A stretch of 64,000 nucleotides of DNA from Paenibacillus tyrphae. Its GTDB lineage: Bacteria > Bacillota > Bacilli > Paenibacillales > NBRC-103111. The notes beneath the pieces are model-generated. The model was not told the origin of the DNA. It saw only the letters and a list, made by a program, of their open reading frames with translations, and made no database searches. Positions 17,851 through 26,093 of the stretch are shown here, one piece after another. A program made the position numbers and the translations under genes. The stretch covers positions 124,001 through 188,000 of the forward strand of contig NZ_JAMZAW010000002.1 of NCBI RefSeq assembly GCF_024158745.1. The letters are read 5' to 3'. The stretch's first letter is position 1. Every line of letters begins with the position of its first letter.

Positions 17851-17879
17851 TTGTGCCGCTATCGCTCCGACTATATAAT
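17851..17879 (+). promoter_or_regulatory. Predicted sigma-A promoter of the ABC exporter
   Basis: TTGTGC (17851-17856), a 17-bp spacer and TATAAT (17874-17879), 52 bp upstream of the ABC gene start. Confidence 0.5.
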
Positions 17880-17930
17880 GTCACCTGAAAATAAAATCGT
17901 CGTCGTAAAAGATTATTGGAGTGTGAGGAC

Positions 17931-19643
17931 ATGGTTCGTCGTTTTTTCAGCTATTATGTGCCATATAAGAAGCTGTTCGTGCTCGACTTCTCCTGCGCCG
18001 TCCTAGCGGCGCTGCTGGAGCTCTGCTTTCCGCTGGCGGTCAAGCTGATCGTCGACAAGCTCTTGCCCGGCAAGGATTGGGGGCTGATCGTCGCAGCATG
18101 CGTCGGCCTCCTTGTGCTGTATTTTGCCAGTACGGGGCTGCAGTATATCGTTACGTATTGGGGCCACCGGCTCGGCATCAACATCGAATTCGACATGCGC
18201 CGGCAGCTGTTCGGCCATATCCAGAAGCTGTCGTTCCGCTTCTTCGACAACAACAAAACGGGCCATCTCATGTCGCGCATGACGAACGATTTGTTCGAAA
18301 TCGGCGAGATGGCCCACCACGGCCCGGAAGACGTGTTTATTGCGATCATGACGCTCTGCGGCGCGTTTACGATGATGCTGTTCATCAACTGGAAGCTGGC
18401 CTGCCTCACCTTCCTGATCGTCCCGCTGCTTATTTGGCTCGTGGTCGTCTGCAATATGAAGCTCGTCAAGGCCGCCAAGCGGATGTTCTCGGACATCGCC
18501 GACGTGAACGCACAGGTGGAGGATAGCGTTACCGGCATCCGCGTCGTGCAGACGTTCACGAACGAGGAGCACGAGATGGGCAAATTCATGACGAGCAACA
18601 GCAATTTCCGGGAGGCGAAGCTCCGCTCCTATAAAATCATCGCGGTCAGCTCCTCCGGCATGTACCTGCTGATGCGGCTGATTTCGCTGTTCGTGCTGAT
18701 CTGCGGCGCTTGGTTCGTCGTTCAGGGGGAGCTGTCTTACGGGGAGTTCGTCGGCTTTCTGCTGCTGATCAATATTTTTTTCAAGCCGATCGAGAAGATC
18801 AACGCGTTCCTGGAAAGCTATCCGAAAGGGATGGCCGGATTCAAACGGTTTATCGAAATTATGGATACGGAGCCGGACGTCGCCGATGCCCCGGATGCTG
18901 TAGCGGTTGACCGGGTACGCGGGGATATCCGCTTCGAGAAGGTGACATTCGGGTATGAGGATCACGCCAAGGTGCTGAAAAATATCGATCTCTCGATTCG
19001 GGCCGGGGAAACCGTCGCCTTCGTCGGACCGTCCGGCGCAGGCAAAACGACGCTGTGCAGCCTGCTGCCCCGCTTCTACGAAATCGAATCCGGCAGCATT
19101 GCTATCGACGGCCTGGACATCCGGAAAATGAAGCTTTCGTCGCTCCGGCAGCATATCGGCATCGTGCAGCAGGACGTGTTTTTGTTCTCCGGCACGCTGC
19201 GCGACAATATCGCTTACGGCAAGCTGCACGCGACGGACGCCGAAATCTGGGACGCCGCCCGCCGGGCGAAGCTGGAAGACTTCATCCGCTCGCTGCCGCT
19301 CGGCCTGCAGACGCCCGTCGGCGAACGAGGCGTGAAGCTGTCCGGCGGTCAAAAGCAGCGGCTTGCCATTGCGCGGATGTTCCTCAAAAATCCGCCGATC
19401 CTTATTCTCGACGAAGCGACCTCGGCGCTCGACACCGAGACGGAAGCGGCCATCCAACAGTCGCTCGCCGAGCTGTCCGCCGGCCGCACGACACTCGTCA
19501 TCGCCCACCGGCTCGCCACGATCCGCAGCGCCGACCGGATTGTCGTCGTTACCGAGGAAGGAGTCTCCGAGCAGGGGCGCCATGACGAGTTGGTGGCTTC
19601 GGGAGGCGTGTACAGCCGGCTGCATCAGGCACAGTTCGGATAG
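17931..19643 (+). CDS. ABC transporter, fused membrane and ATPase domains (exporter type)
   Basis: A 570-aa half transporter. It has a six-helix type 1 exporter membrane domain (about residues 10-310, with SFRFFDNNKTGHLMSRMTND near the first coupling helix) and an ATPase domain with Walker A GPSGAGKTT (about 365), Q-loop IVQQDVFLFSG, signature LSGGQKQR and Walker B ILILDEATSALD. It probably works as a homodimer in the cytoplasmic membrane, as no partner is adjacent. The ATG at 17931 follows GGAGTGTGAGG. Substrate unknown; multidrug or lipid exporters have this form. Confidence 0.88.
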   Translation: MVRRFFSYYVPYKKLFVLDFSCAVLAALLELCFPLAVKLIVDKLLPGKDWGLIVAACVGLLVLYFASTGLQYIVTYWGHRLGINIEFDMRRQLFGHIQKLSFRFFDNNKTGHLMSRMTNDLFEIGEMAHHGPEDVFIAIMTLCGAFTMMLFINWKLACLTFLIVPLLIWLVVVCNMKLVKAAKRMFSDIADVNAQVEDSVTGIRVVQTFTNEEHEMGKFMTSNSNFREAKLRSYKIIAVSSSGMYLLMRLISLFVLICGAWFVVQGELSYGEFVGFLLLINIFFKPIEKINAFLESYPKGMAGFKRFIEIMDTEPDVADAPDAVAVDRVRGDIRFEKVTFGYEDHAKVLKNIDLSIRAGETVAFVGPSGAGKTTLCSLLPRFYEIESGSIAIDGLDIRKMKLSSLRQHIGIVQQDVFLFSGTLRDNIAYGKLHATDAEIWDAARRAKLEDFIRSLPLGLQTPVGERGVKLSGGQKQRLAIARMFLKNPPILILDEATSALDTETEAAIQQSLAELSAGRTTLVIAHRLATIRSADRIVVVTEEGVSEQGRHDELVASGGVYSRLHQAQFG

Positions 19644-19658
19644 GAGGAAGTGGAAAAG

Positions 19659-19683
19659 AACCGTCCACGTAAAGCGGACGGTT
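19659..19683 (+). terminator. Hairpin to the left of repeat copy 1
   Basis: AACCGTCC-(9)-GGACGGTT forms a perfect 8-bp stem 15 bp after the ABC gene, but the expected T run is missing because the 200-bp repeat begins directly at its end. A near copy of the hairpin, with a T run, lies on the other side of the repeat (19892-19936). Confidence 0.6.
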
Positions 19684-19886
19684 GTTGAGAAATTGCTCAA
19701 TTGAGGTAATAGAGGGTACGTGGGGGTGGGGTATCTACTTCCGGTCGCTGTTGTCAGCGGGAAATTTTCATTGAAGCCGCTTAGCAGCGGGTATTTCCCG
19801 CAGACAAAGGCGAACGCTATCGCTCCTCCAGTAGATACCCCACCTCCGTATGCTTCTCTATTTATATAATGATCACTTACTCAACA
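19683..19886. repeat. 200-bp palindromic repeat element, copy 1
   Basis: The element has terminal inverted repeats (TGTTGAGAAATTGCTCA at the left; TGTTGAGTAAGTGATCA on the other strand at the right) and almost its whole length folds into one imperfect hairpin. Inner paired parts include GTGGGGTATCTACT with AGTAGATACCCCAC, and a small CCGCT/AGCGG hairpin at the tip. It has no open frame. A second copy at 40378-40583 is very similar, including a run of nearly 50 identical bases. Form and ends resemble a non-autonomous MITE-type element. Confidence 0.8.
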
Positions 19887-19891
19887 GATTT

Positions 19892-19936
19892 AGAACCGTC
19901 TACGCCCAAAGCGAGGACGGTTCTTTTCGTTTTTTC
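19892..19936 (+). terminator. Terminator hairpin to the right of repeat copy 1
   Basis: AGAACCGTC pairs with GACGGTTCT around a 15-base loop, followed by TTTTCGTTTTTTC. It resembles the left hairpin at 19659-19683 and looks like the intact terminator of the ABC gene, now separated from it by the repeat. Confidence 0.7.
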
Positions 19937-20029
19937 TTAAAAATATTTGGACGCTTCGTTACATCGGCTGACTTCAGCGAATTAACGGCATGACGGTTAA
20001 GGCAAGCTCGACGGAGACGGATGTTTCGT

Positions 20030-21019
20030 CTACTTTCCGCTCGTGACGCTGCCGGTGTACATGTTTCCGGCTGGGTAACGCGTATTGCCGGAGGCGCTGG
20101 CGGTCGTTCCGCTGGCAGCGTTCACGACATAAGCGGTCGTGTTGTCCAAATAGACCGTATTGTTCGTGAATGAGGCGTTTTGTCCCCAACCGGCCGCCCG
20201 CTGATGAACCTGAAACGCATCCTTGATTTTGCTGTTGCCATTGCGGTAGCCGGTGTTGTTGCGGATCACGTCGTTGTTCCCTTTCACATCGATGAAGCTG
20301 TCCGCAGCGTTGGCTCCGCTCATACCGGTACCGTCGAACGTGTTGTTCTCGACAAGCGTCCCCGTAGAGCCTTCCTTAATGTCGATATGCTCTGCAGCGA
20401 CATTCGGTCCTATGGTGTTGTTCGCAATCGTATTGTGGTTGGTCGCTGCGTTAAAGGTACCCCACTTTCCTTTGTCGGACCCGACGTAAATCGCTTCTCC
20501 GAACGATGGGGTTACGGTGCCGATATCGTGAAGATACGAATTCCGAATCGTATTGTAGGAGCTGCCGTCCCGGTAATGAACACCCTCTTCCCCGATCTGG
20601 TACACCTCGGCCCCGTCAATCAGCGTGTAATTGGCATGATCGAGCATAATCCCTTTTTTGGCGTTCGTAATTTTCAGATCCTTGATCACCCAATGATCGC
20701 CTGTTACGTGCAGCGTATAGCCGCTCCCCGTACCGCCGCCGTTCAGCTCGGCTTTGTTCGAGGAACTGGCGCTTTGCAGCGTAATCTTGCCGGTTGGGGT
20801 TCCGTTAGCCGCAGCTACGAAGTTGCCGTTGAACGTCACGCCCGCCGCTAAAGTAATTACGTCTCCCGGCGACGCATTAGCGAGGGCATTTTTCAAGCAA
20901 GCAGCCGTACTGCAGGTGACGGAGGCGGCCATCGACGAAGCGGGAAACGAGAGCAGCACCGAGCCAAGCGTCAAAACGGACGATATGCAGGAAAGACGGG
21001 AACGCCAACTTTTTTTCAT
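20030..21019 (-). CDS. Secreted right-handed beta-helix protein
   Basis: A 329-aa protein with a signal peptide (KKSWRSRLSCISSVLTLGS, then ASSMAAS at the cleavage region). The mature part has repeated short beta-helix turns rich in Asn and Thr (DHWVIKDLKITNAKKGIMLD; YLHDIGTVTPSFGEAIYVGS; NTIANNTIGPNVAAEHIDIK; NNTFDGTGMSG). This arrangement is common in polysaccharide lyases and other carbohydrate-active enzymes. No catalytic set could be assigned, so lyase activity is only a suggestion. ATG 21019 was chosen for its 8-nt distance to AGGAGGC. A palindrome at 21047-21069 may be its operator. Confidence 0.72.
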   Translation of the reverse strand: MKKSWRSRLSCISSVLTLGSVLLSFPASSMAASVTCSTAACLKNALANASPGDVITLAAGVTFNGNFVAAANGTPTGKITLQSASSSNKAELNGGGTGSGYTLHVTGDHWVIKDLKITNAKKGIMLDHANYTLIDGAEVYQIGEEGVHYRDGSSYNTIRNSYLHDIGTVTPSFGEAIYVGSDKGKWGTFNAATNHNTIANNTIGPNVAAEHIDIKEGSTGTLVENNTFDGTGMSGANAADSFIDVKGNNDVIRNNTGYRNGNSKIKDAFQVHQRAAGWGQNASFTNNTVYLDNTTAYVVNAASGTTASASGNTRYPAGNMYTGSVTSGK

Positions 21020-21046
21020 CACATCATGCCTCCTGATCTGTTATTT

Positions 21047-21069
21047 TGACAACGGTTACAACGTTGACA
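21047..21069. promoter_or_regulatory. Candidate operator upstream of the beta-helix gene
   Basis: TGACAACG-N7-CGTTGACA is an inverted repeat with 7 of 8 matching positions, 28 bp upstream of the beta-helix start codon. The AACG/CGTT half sites resemble LacI-family operators. No regulator gene is adjacent. Confidence 0.4.
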
Positions 21070-21282
21070 TTATCAAACATCCTTGGTTTATGCTTGTAGA
21101 ATCCATAGATTGGCTTGGAATTTTTTCAGAATTCATCCAGCGGATGCAAAAAATCTCTGGGTCTTGAGGAAATTTTATGAAATTTGGATGTGTTATTGCA
21201 AAGAGTGATGAAGTTTTTTAGAAAAGTTGTCCTTTTTCTATGGCCCTTATCCGTTATACGGTTTGGAAACAAAAATATCAGA

Positions 21283-21306
21283 AAAGACGGTCGTCGATCC
21301 GTCTTT
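21283..21306 (+). promoter_or_regulatory. 5'-leader hairpin before the first solute-binding protein
   Basis: AAAGACGG-N8-CCGTCTTT is a perfect 8-bp stem ending 5-6 bases before the ribosome binding site. A related AAAGAC/GTCTTT hairpin precedes the paralogue at 24512-24543, so the structure is kept between the two genes. Confidence 0.5.
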
Positions 21307-21325
21307 GGAAAAGGGTGGACAAGCA

Positions 21326-22753
21326 TTGAAGAGAATTCGTAAAGGTTTAACGGCAGGGTTGTCTTTGGCTGTGCTGCTGACGGGCTGTACTTCCGGCGGG
21401 GCCGGAGACAAGCCTTCCAAAACGCTCAAGGAGCTTGGTAAAGACGAGAAAGCCAGCATTAAAGTCGTCTACTGGGACAAAAATTATTTCTTCCAAAAGT
21501 ACGGCAACTTGTTCTCGGCGAAATTTCCGAACATTGACGTGCAGGTCGTTTCCATGCAGGGAATGATCCGCGACCCCAACAAGGATATGAACAAGGAATT
21601 CCAAAAGCTCATCGACGACGAAAAGCCGGATGTGCTTATGTTCCAATCGTCCGATCTGTTTGAGAGATGGGCGAATGACGGGAAGTTGTACCAGCTTGAC
21701 GATGTCATTCGACAGGATAAGTTTGACGTGGAGAACATTTTGCCAAGCGTCATCGAGCAGATTAAAGCGAAAGGCAACGGCAATATCTACGGCTTGGCCC
21801 CGTTCTTTTACAGTCAGGCTCTATTCTATAACAAAGACTTGTTCGAAAAATACGGCGTGCCGCTGCCGAAAAATAAAATGAGCTGGGACGAGGTGCTGGA
21901 CCTCGCCAAGCGGTTCCCTAAGGACGGACAAGGAGACAACCGGATTTACGGATTTGCCTCTTCCGGCGCATTCCTCGACAAAAAGCGCATCAGCTTAGAC
22001 TTGATGAGCAGCATCGGGTGGACCAGCGGCTTATCGTACGTCGACGCCGGTAAAGGAACGGTTACGCTTCAATCGGAAGGCTGGAAAAATGCACTTGTAA
22101 CTGCGATGGAAGCTTTGAAATCAGGCGCGGTGTATACCGGCACTGACAACAAACCCGATCCGAATAAAACGGTGCTTATGGACGATGGCCGGAGCCTGTT
22201 CGCCGCCGGAAAAGTCGCGATGACGCTGGACGGCTCCTACGCCATGCCAAACCTTCAAAACGCGAGGAACCTTCCGGAAGACCCGCCTGTGAATTGGGAT
22301 ATCGTCACCGTACCGGTCGATTCCAAAAATCCGGACGTGTCCAACGCCGTATCGCTTTCGGACCTTTTCGCCGTTAACGTCGATTCTTCCAATCCAAGAG
22401 CCGCCTGGGAGCTCGTCAAGTTTATTAACAGCGACGAGATGGCCAAATTGCAGGCCAAATCCGAAGACGGCTCGCTGCTCTCGCGAACGGCCTACGTGAA
22501 GGAACGGAACGGCCGCAGTTTGGAGCCTTTCTATATGCTGAAAACCAATGAAGACATGCTGATGAAAGGCGTGAACACCATACCGTTCGGGTTTAATCAA
22601 CCCTTCAATGAAATGGCCGGTACGGAAATCCTAGCAGTTATCGAGGGCACAAAATCGGTGGACGAAGCGCTCAAAACCATGCAGGAAAAAGGGCAAGAAA
22701 TTTTTATCAAGGCCAAGCGGGAACAGGATGCCAACAATGCGAAGGAAAACTGA
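21326..22753 (+). CDS. ABC-type extracellular solute-binding lipoprotein (paralogue 1)
   Basis: A 475-aa family 1 (sugar-type) solute-binding protein. The start RIRKGLTAGLSLAVLLTGCT has a lipobox (LLTG-C), so it is exported and lipid anchored. Core segments include WANDGKLYQLDDVIRQDKF, NIYGLAPFFYSQALFYNKDL and NPRAAWELVKFINSDEMAKL. The TTG start at 21326 is chosen by comparison with the paralogue at 24566 and by AGGGTGG upstream. By eye roughly 70% of residues match that paralogue. No permease or ATPase gene is adjacent. After the TGA the same frame still reads EAKPAEPAVTEG, like the paralogue's KPAEPA tail, so the C terminus seems shortened by a point change. Confidence 0.88.
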   Translation: MKRIRKGLTAGLSLAVLLTGCTSGGAGDKPSKTLKELGKDEKASIKVVYWDKNYFFQKYGNLFSAKFPNIDVQVVSMQGMIRDPNKDMNKEFQKLIDDEKPDVLMFQSSDLFERWANDGKLYQLDDVIRQDKFDVENILPSVIEQIKAKGNGNIYGLAPFFYSQALFYNKDLFEKYGVPLPKNKMSWDEVLDLAKRFPKDGQGDNRIYGFASSGAFLDKKRISLDLMSSIGWTSGLSYVDAGKGTVTLQSEGWKNALVTAMEALKSGAVYTGTDNKPDPNKTVLMDDGRSLFAAGKVAMTLDGSYAMPNLQNARNLPEDPPVNWDIVTVPVDSKNPDVSNAVSLSDLFAVNVDSSNPRAAWELVKFINSDEMAKLQAKSEDGSLLSRTAYVKERNGRSLEPFYMLKTNEDMLMKGVNTIPFGFNQPFNEMAGTEILAVIEGTKSVDEALKTMQEKGQEIFIKAKREQDANNAKEN

Positions 22754-22796
22754 GAAGCGAAGCCTGCCGAACCGGCTGTAACAGAAGGCATCCCGA

Positions 22797-22840
22797 GGCG
22801 GTGGGGTCACGGACATTCCCGGACTCCGCCGCCCTTTTTT
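22797..22840 (+). terminator. Terminator after solute-binding protein 1
   Basis: GGCGGTGGGG and the following bases pair with TCCGCCGCC, then a run of T. It lies 43 bp after the stop codon. Confidence 0.7.
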
Positions 22841-22853
22841 ACAAAGGTTAAGG

Positions 22854-23015
22854 TTAAGGTCGAATAAGCTGCTTGCCGGAAATGAGATAAATCCACTTTC
22901 CGTCGGGACTGCTTCCCCTCACCGAGGTACCGCTCCAAAGGCCCGAAGCGAGCTTATGCTCCGCAACGAAGGCAAGTGCCGCGGCGGACGACCCTATCAA
23001 GAAATATCGTTTCAG
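22854..23015 (-). CDS. Candidate small membrane-anchored protein, 53 aa, non-ATG start
   Basis: A 53-codon frame that begins KRYFLIGSSAAALAFVAEHK after a CTG start, an N-terminal hydrophobic anchor. It continues with a polar part containing GTSVRGSSPDGKWIYLISGK and ends IRP. AAGGGGG lies exactly 8 nt before the CTG, which is why that codon is taken as start; no ATG, GTG or TTG is better placed. The composition looks like a real secreted or anchored small protein, but the rare start leaves doubt. It could also be a decayed gene. Confidence 0.4.
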   Translation of the reverse strand: MKRYFLIGSSAAALAFVAEHKLASGLWSGTSVRGSSPDGKWIYLISGKQLIRP

Positions 23016-23193
23016 CGAAATAACCCCCTTTGGAGTGCGCTTCTAAACGATATTGACGCTGTGCTCTGCCAAATGTTGCATGCTGCCAAGCAGGAGAACG
23101 TTTTTTTAGCTAAAATTGACATACACGCGTTATTTGTATAAATTTACCTTAGATGTAATTTTATAATATTCCCAAAAAAGGAGCGATGGAGTT

Positions 23194-24422
23194 TTGACAA
23201 ACGAATCGCTGGAACTGGAAAAAGTATTCCTGCCGTTGTCAGAGAACGAGTTGCCCTCATCCTTTCTGAATCCTTTCCTACCCTCAACCGCTTAAAACAA
23301 ACGACTCCGATACGCTACGACGAAACAAGACAATGCTGGGACATCTTCGGCTATCAGGAAATCATGCAAATTTTAAAGGCTCCCGAATGCTTCTCTTCTG
23401 TTGTTCCCGGAAAATTTGAAAATTCGTTGAGCTTGCCTGAAAGCATCCTCGAGCTTGATCCGCCACAGCATACGAAGCTCCGCAAAATCGCCGGCAAAGC
23501 GTTCGCTCCGGCGGCTCTCTCGCAGCTCGAAGCGAAAATCGCCTCAATCGCGAACGAGCTGATCGACCGGGTTGTTCAGCGGGGAGAGATGGATTTTGTC
23601 GCCGACTTCGCCAATCCGCTTCCGGTGATCGTCATTTCGGAGATGCTCGGCGTGGAACCGAACGACCGCGCCTTGTTCAAGCATTGGTCTGATACGATGA
23701 TAAAATCGCCGGCGGACGCCCGTCCCGAATCGTTCGAGCGGCTGCTTACCGAGCAGCTGCAGGCACGCCGGGAGCTGGAAGCATATTTCCGGCAGGTGAT
23801 CGAGCTTCGGCGGAGCGATCCGCGTGAGGACCTCATTTCCCAGATCGTCCATGCCGAGGTGGACGGGGAAAAATTGACCTTTAGTAAAATGGTGGAATTT
23901 TGCATCCTGCTGCTCGTTGCCGGGAACGAGACGACAACGAATTTGCTCGGCAATTTCGTACGGCTGCTTACCGAACGAAGCGAACTGCAGCCCGTAGTTT
24001 GTGGAAACCCCGAACGTTTAAAAACGATGATCGAAGAAACGCTGCGGTTTTATTCGCCGGTTCAAGCGCTCCTGAGATATGCGAAGCAGGACACCGATCT
24101 TGAGGGCTGCCATTTGAAAAAGGATGATGTCCTGGTCCTCTGGCTCGCTTCGGCCAACCGCGATCCGGCGGTGTTTGACCGTCCCGACGAGCTGGACATC
24201 GACCGTTCGCCCAATCCCCACGTAGCCTTCGGCTTCGGCATCCATTTTTGCCTCGGAGCGATGCTTAGCCGCATGGAAGCCCAAATCGCACTGGACATCG
24301 TGATGCGAAGACTGTGCAATATCCGTCTGGCGCCAGGCGCCGCCCTTACTCCGATTCCAAGCACCTTCTTCTTCGGACTTCAAGCACTTCCGATCAAATT
24401 CGACCCCGAACAACAATTGTAA
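23194..24422 (+). pseudogene. Cytochrome P450, frameshifted
   Basis: Repaired, this would be about 410 aa, normal for a soluble bacterial P450. From TTG 23194 the frame reads TNESLELEKVFLPLSENELP and on to NPF, then runs to a stop at 23293-23295. From about 23277 the P450 continues in another frame: PTLNRLKQTTPIRYDETRQC, then WDIFGYQEIMQIL. One missing base near 23277 explains this. Everything downstream is intact: the I-helix LLLVAGNETTTN, the ETLR (ExxR) motif and the heme-binding FGFGIHFCLGA with the Cys ligand. The loss could be a recent mutation or a sequencing error. A shorter frame from ATG 23364 lacks a ribosome binding site. No redox partner gene is nearby. Confidence 0.8.
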
Positions 24423-24511
24423 AGAAATTATAAAGAAAAATTTAGAAAGAAAAATGAATTCTTTTCTGCCTTTCATCCGTCTATTAGAGTGGGATGAAGA
24501 AATAATTGGAA

Positions 24512-24543
24512 AAGACGGCGCGGCAAGCTAATATGCTGTCTTT
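24512..24543 (+). promoter_or_regulatory. 5'-leader hairpin before the second solute-binding protein
   Basis: AAAGAC (24512-24517) pairs with GTCTTT (24538-24543), with an inner AGC/GCT pairing. It ends just before AAAGGTGG, in the same place as the hairpin of the first paralogue. Confidence 0.45.
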
Positions 24544-24565
24544 CGGAAAAGGTGGAGAAAAAGCA

Positions 24566-26035
24566 ATGAAACGAAGTCGTATTGGGCTCACGGCCGGACT
24601 GGCTGTAGCCGTGCTGATTGCGGGATGTAATTCCGGGGGAGGAGCCAAGCCGTCCAAGACACTTAAGGAGCTTGGTAAAGACGAGAAAGCAAGCATCAAG
24701 GTCGTATTCTGGGATAAAAGCTACTTTTTCCAGCAGTACGGCAACTTGTTCTCGGCAAAATTTCCGAATATTGACGTGCAAGTCGTTTCTATGCAAAACA
24801 CCTACGGCAGCGGCAAGGACCCGAACGAGGAATTCCAGAAGCTTATTGACGAAGAAAAACCGGATGTGCTTTTGTTCGATTCGCCGGATACGTTCGAGAA
24901 GTGGGCCAATGACGGCAAGCTGTACCAGCTCGACGACGTCATTCGTCAGGACAAGTTCGACATCGAAAATATTTTGCCGAGCGTCGTGGAGCAGATCAAA
25001 GCGAAAGGTAACGGCAATATTTACGGGTTGACCCCTTCCTTCTACGGTCAGGCGTTATTTTATAATAAGGATTTATTCGAGAAGCACGGCGTCCCGCTGC
25101 CGAAAAATAAGATGACTTGGAACGAAGTGCTGGACCTCGCCAAGCGGTTCCCGAAGGACGGGCAAGGCGATAACCGGATCTACGGCTTTGCGGAGAACGC
25201 ATCTTATGCTTTCTCGGATAAGAAGCAAGTTGCTTATCAAATGATGAGCGGTATCGGAGCGACCAGCGGATTATCCGTCGTCGACCCGGACAAAGGAGCG
25301 GTCACGATTCAATCGGACGGCTGGAAAGAGGCTCTTCTCATGACAGTGGAAGCTTTAAAATCGGGGGCGGTGTTTGCCGGCAGCGACGAAAAATTCGATC
25401 CGAATAAGCCGATGACGATGGAAGACCATATGAAGAAAGATTTGTTCGCCACCGGAAGACTCGCCATGACGGTGGAAGGCACTTATATGATTAGCAGCCT
25501 TCAACGCGCCAAGGAAACGCTGAAAGACGTAACGCCTGTAAACTGGGATGTCGTTACCGTACCGGTCGATCCGAAAAACCCGGAAGTTTCGAACTCCGTC
25601 TCCCTTTCCGGGCTGTTCGCCGTCAATGCCAACTCGTCCAATCCGAGAGCGGCTTGGGAGCTCGTCAAGTATATCAACAGCGAGGAAATGGCCAGATTGC
25701 TATCCAAGTCCGAAGACGGGGCGCTGCTTTCCCGAACGGCTTACGCCAAAGAACGCGAGGGCCGTAGTATGGAGCCGTTCTATATGCTGAAAATGAACGA
25801 GAACAGCCTTTTCAAAAACTACAACAAAATCCCGATGGGATTTTATCAACCGTTCAACGAGTTGGCCGGAAACGAAATCCAGTCCGTCATCGAAGGCAAG
25901 AAATCGGTGGACGACGCGCTCAAGACGATGCAGGAAAAAGGGCAGGAAGCTTATATTAAAGCCAAGCAAGAGCAGGATGCCAAGAATGCGAAGGAAGGCA
26001 AAGATCAGAAGCCTGCCGAACCGGCTAAAAACTAA
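24566..26035 (+). CDS. ABC-type extracellular solute-binding lipoprotein (paralogue 2)
   Basis: A 489-aa family 1 solute-binding protein starting MKRSRIGLTAGLAVAVLIAG-C, a typical lipoprotein signal. It has the same segments as paralogue 1 (WANDGKLYQLDDVIRQDKF; NIYGLTPSFYGQALFYNKDL) with scattered changes, including in regions likely to line the ligand pocket. The C terminus is Lys/Glu-rich and ends KPAEPAKN. ATG 24566 follows AAAGGTGG. It has its own hairpin terminator and no neighbouring permease, so it must share a transporter encoded elsewhere. The two genes are direct repeats about 3.2 kb apart, with the P450 between them. Confidence 0.9.
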   Translation: MKRSRIGLTAGLAVAVLIAGCNSGGGAKPSKTLKELGKDEKASIKVVFWDKSYFFQQYGNLFSAKFPNIDVQVVSMQNTYGSGKDPNEEFQKLIDEEKPDVLLFDSPDTFEKWANDGKLYQLDDVIRQDKFDIENILPSVVEQIKAKGNGNIYGLTPSFYGQALFYNKDLFEKHGVPLPKNKMTWNEVLDLAKRFPKDGQGDNRIYGFAENASYAFSDKKQVAYQMMSGIGATSGLSVVDPDKGAVTIQSDGWKEALLMTVEALKSGAVFAGSDEKFDPNKPMTMEDHMKKDLFATGRLAMTVEGTYMISSLQRAKETLKDVTPVNWDVVTVPVDPKNPEVSNSVSLSGLFAVNANSSNPRAAWELVKYINSEEMARLLSKSEDGALLSRTAYAKEREGRSMEPFYMLKMNENSLFKNYNKIPMGFYQPFNELAGNEIQSVIEGKKSVDDALKTMQEKGQEAYIKAKQEQDAKNAKEGKDQKPAEPAKN

Positions 26036-26048
26036 AGTGTAAACAAAG

Positions 26049-26092
26049 CAGCGGCGTCTGGGATTCAAAGCCCCGGACGCCGCCGTTTTTTT
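26049..26092. terminator. Terminator after solute-binding protein 2
   Basis: GCGGCGTCTGGG pairs with CCCCGGACGCCGC, followed by a T run. It also lies at the 3' end of the convergent dedA gene. Confidence 0.8.
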
Positions 26093-26093
26093 C

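Noticed and set aside
19683..19886. Insertion sequence or CRISPR interpretation of the 200-bp repeat
   Set aside because: It has no transposase frame and no spacer-repeat pattern; only two single copies 20.7 kb apart.
22956..23141. A 61-codon + strand frame between solute-binding protein 1 and the P450
   Set aside because: No ribosome binding site and no plausible protein features; it overlaps the better candidate on the - strand.
23364..24422. P450 as an intact gene starting at ATG 23364
   Set aside because: This would lack the conserved N-terminal region, which is present just upstream in another frame, and there is no ribosome binding site at 23364.
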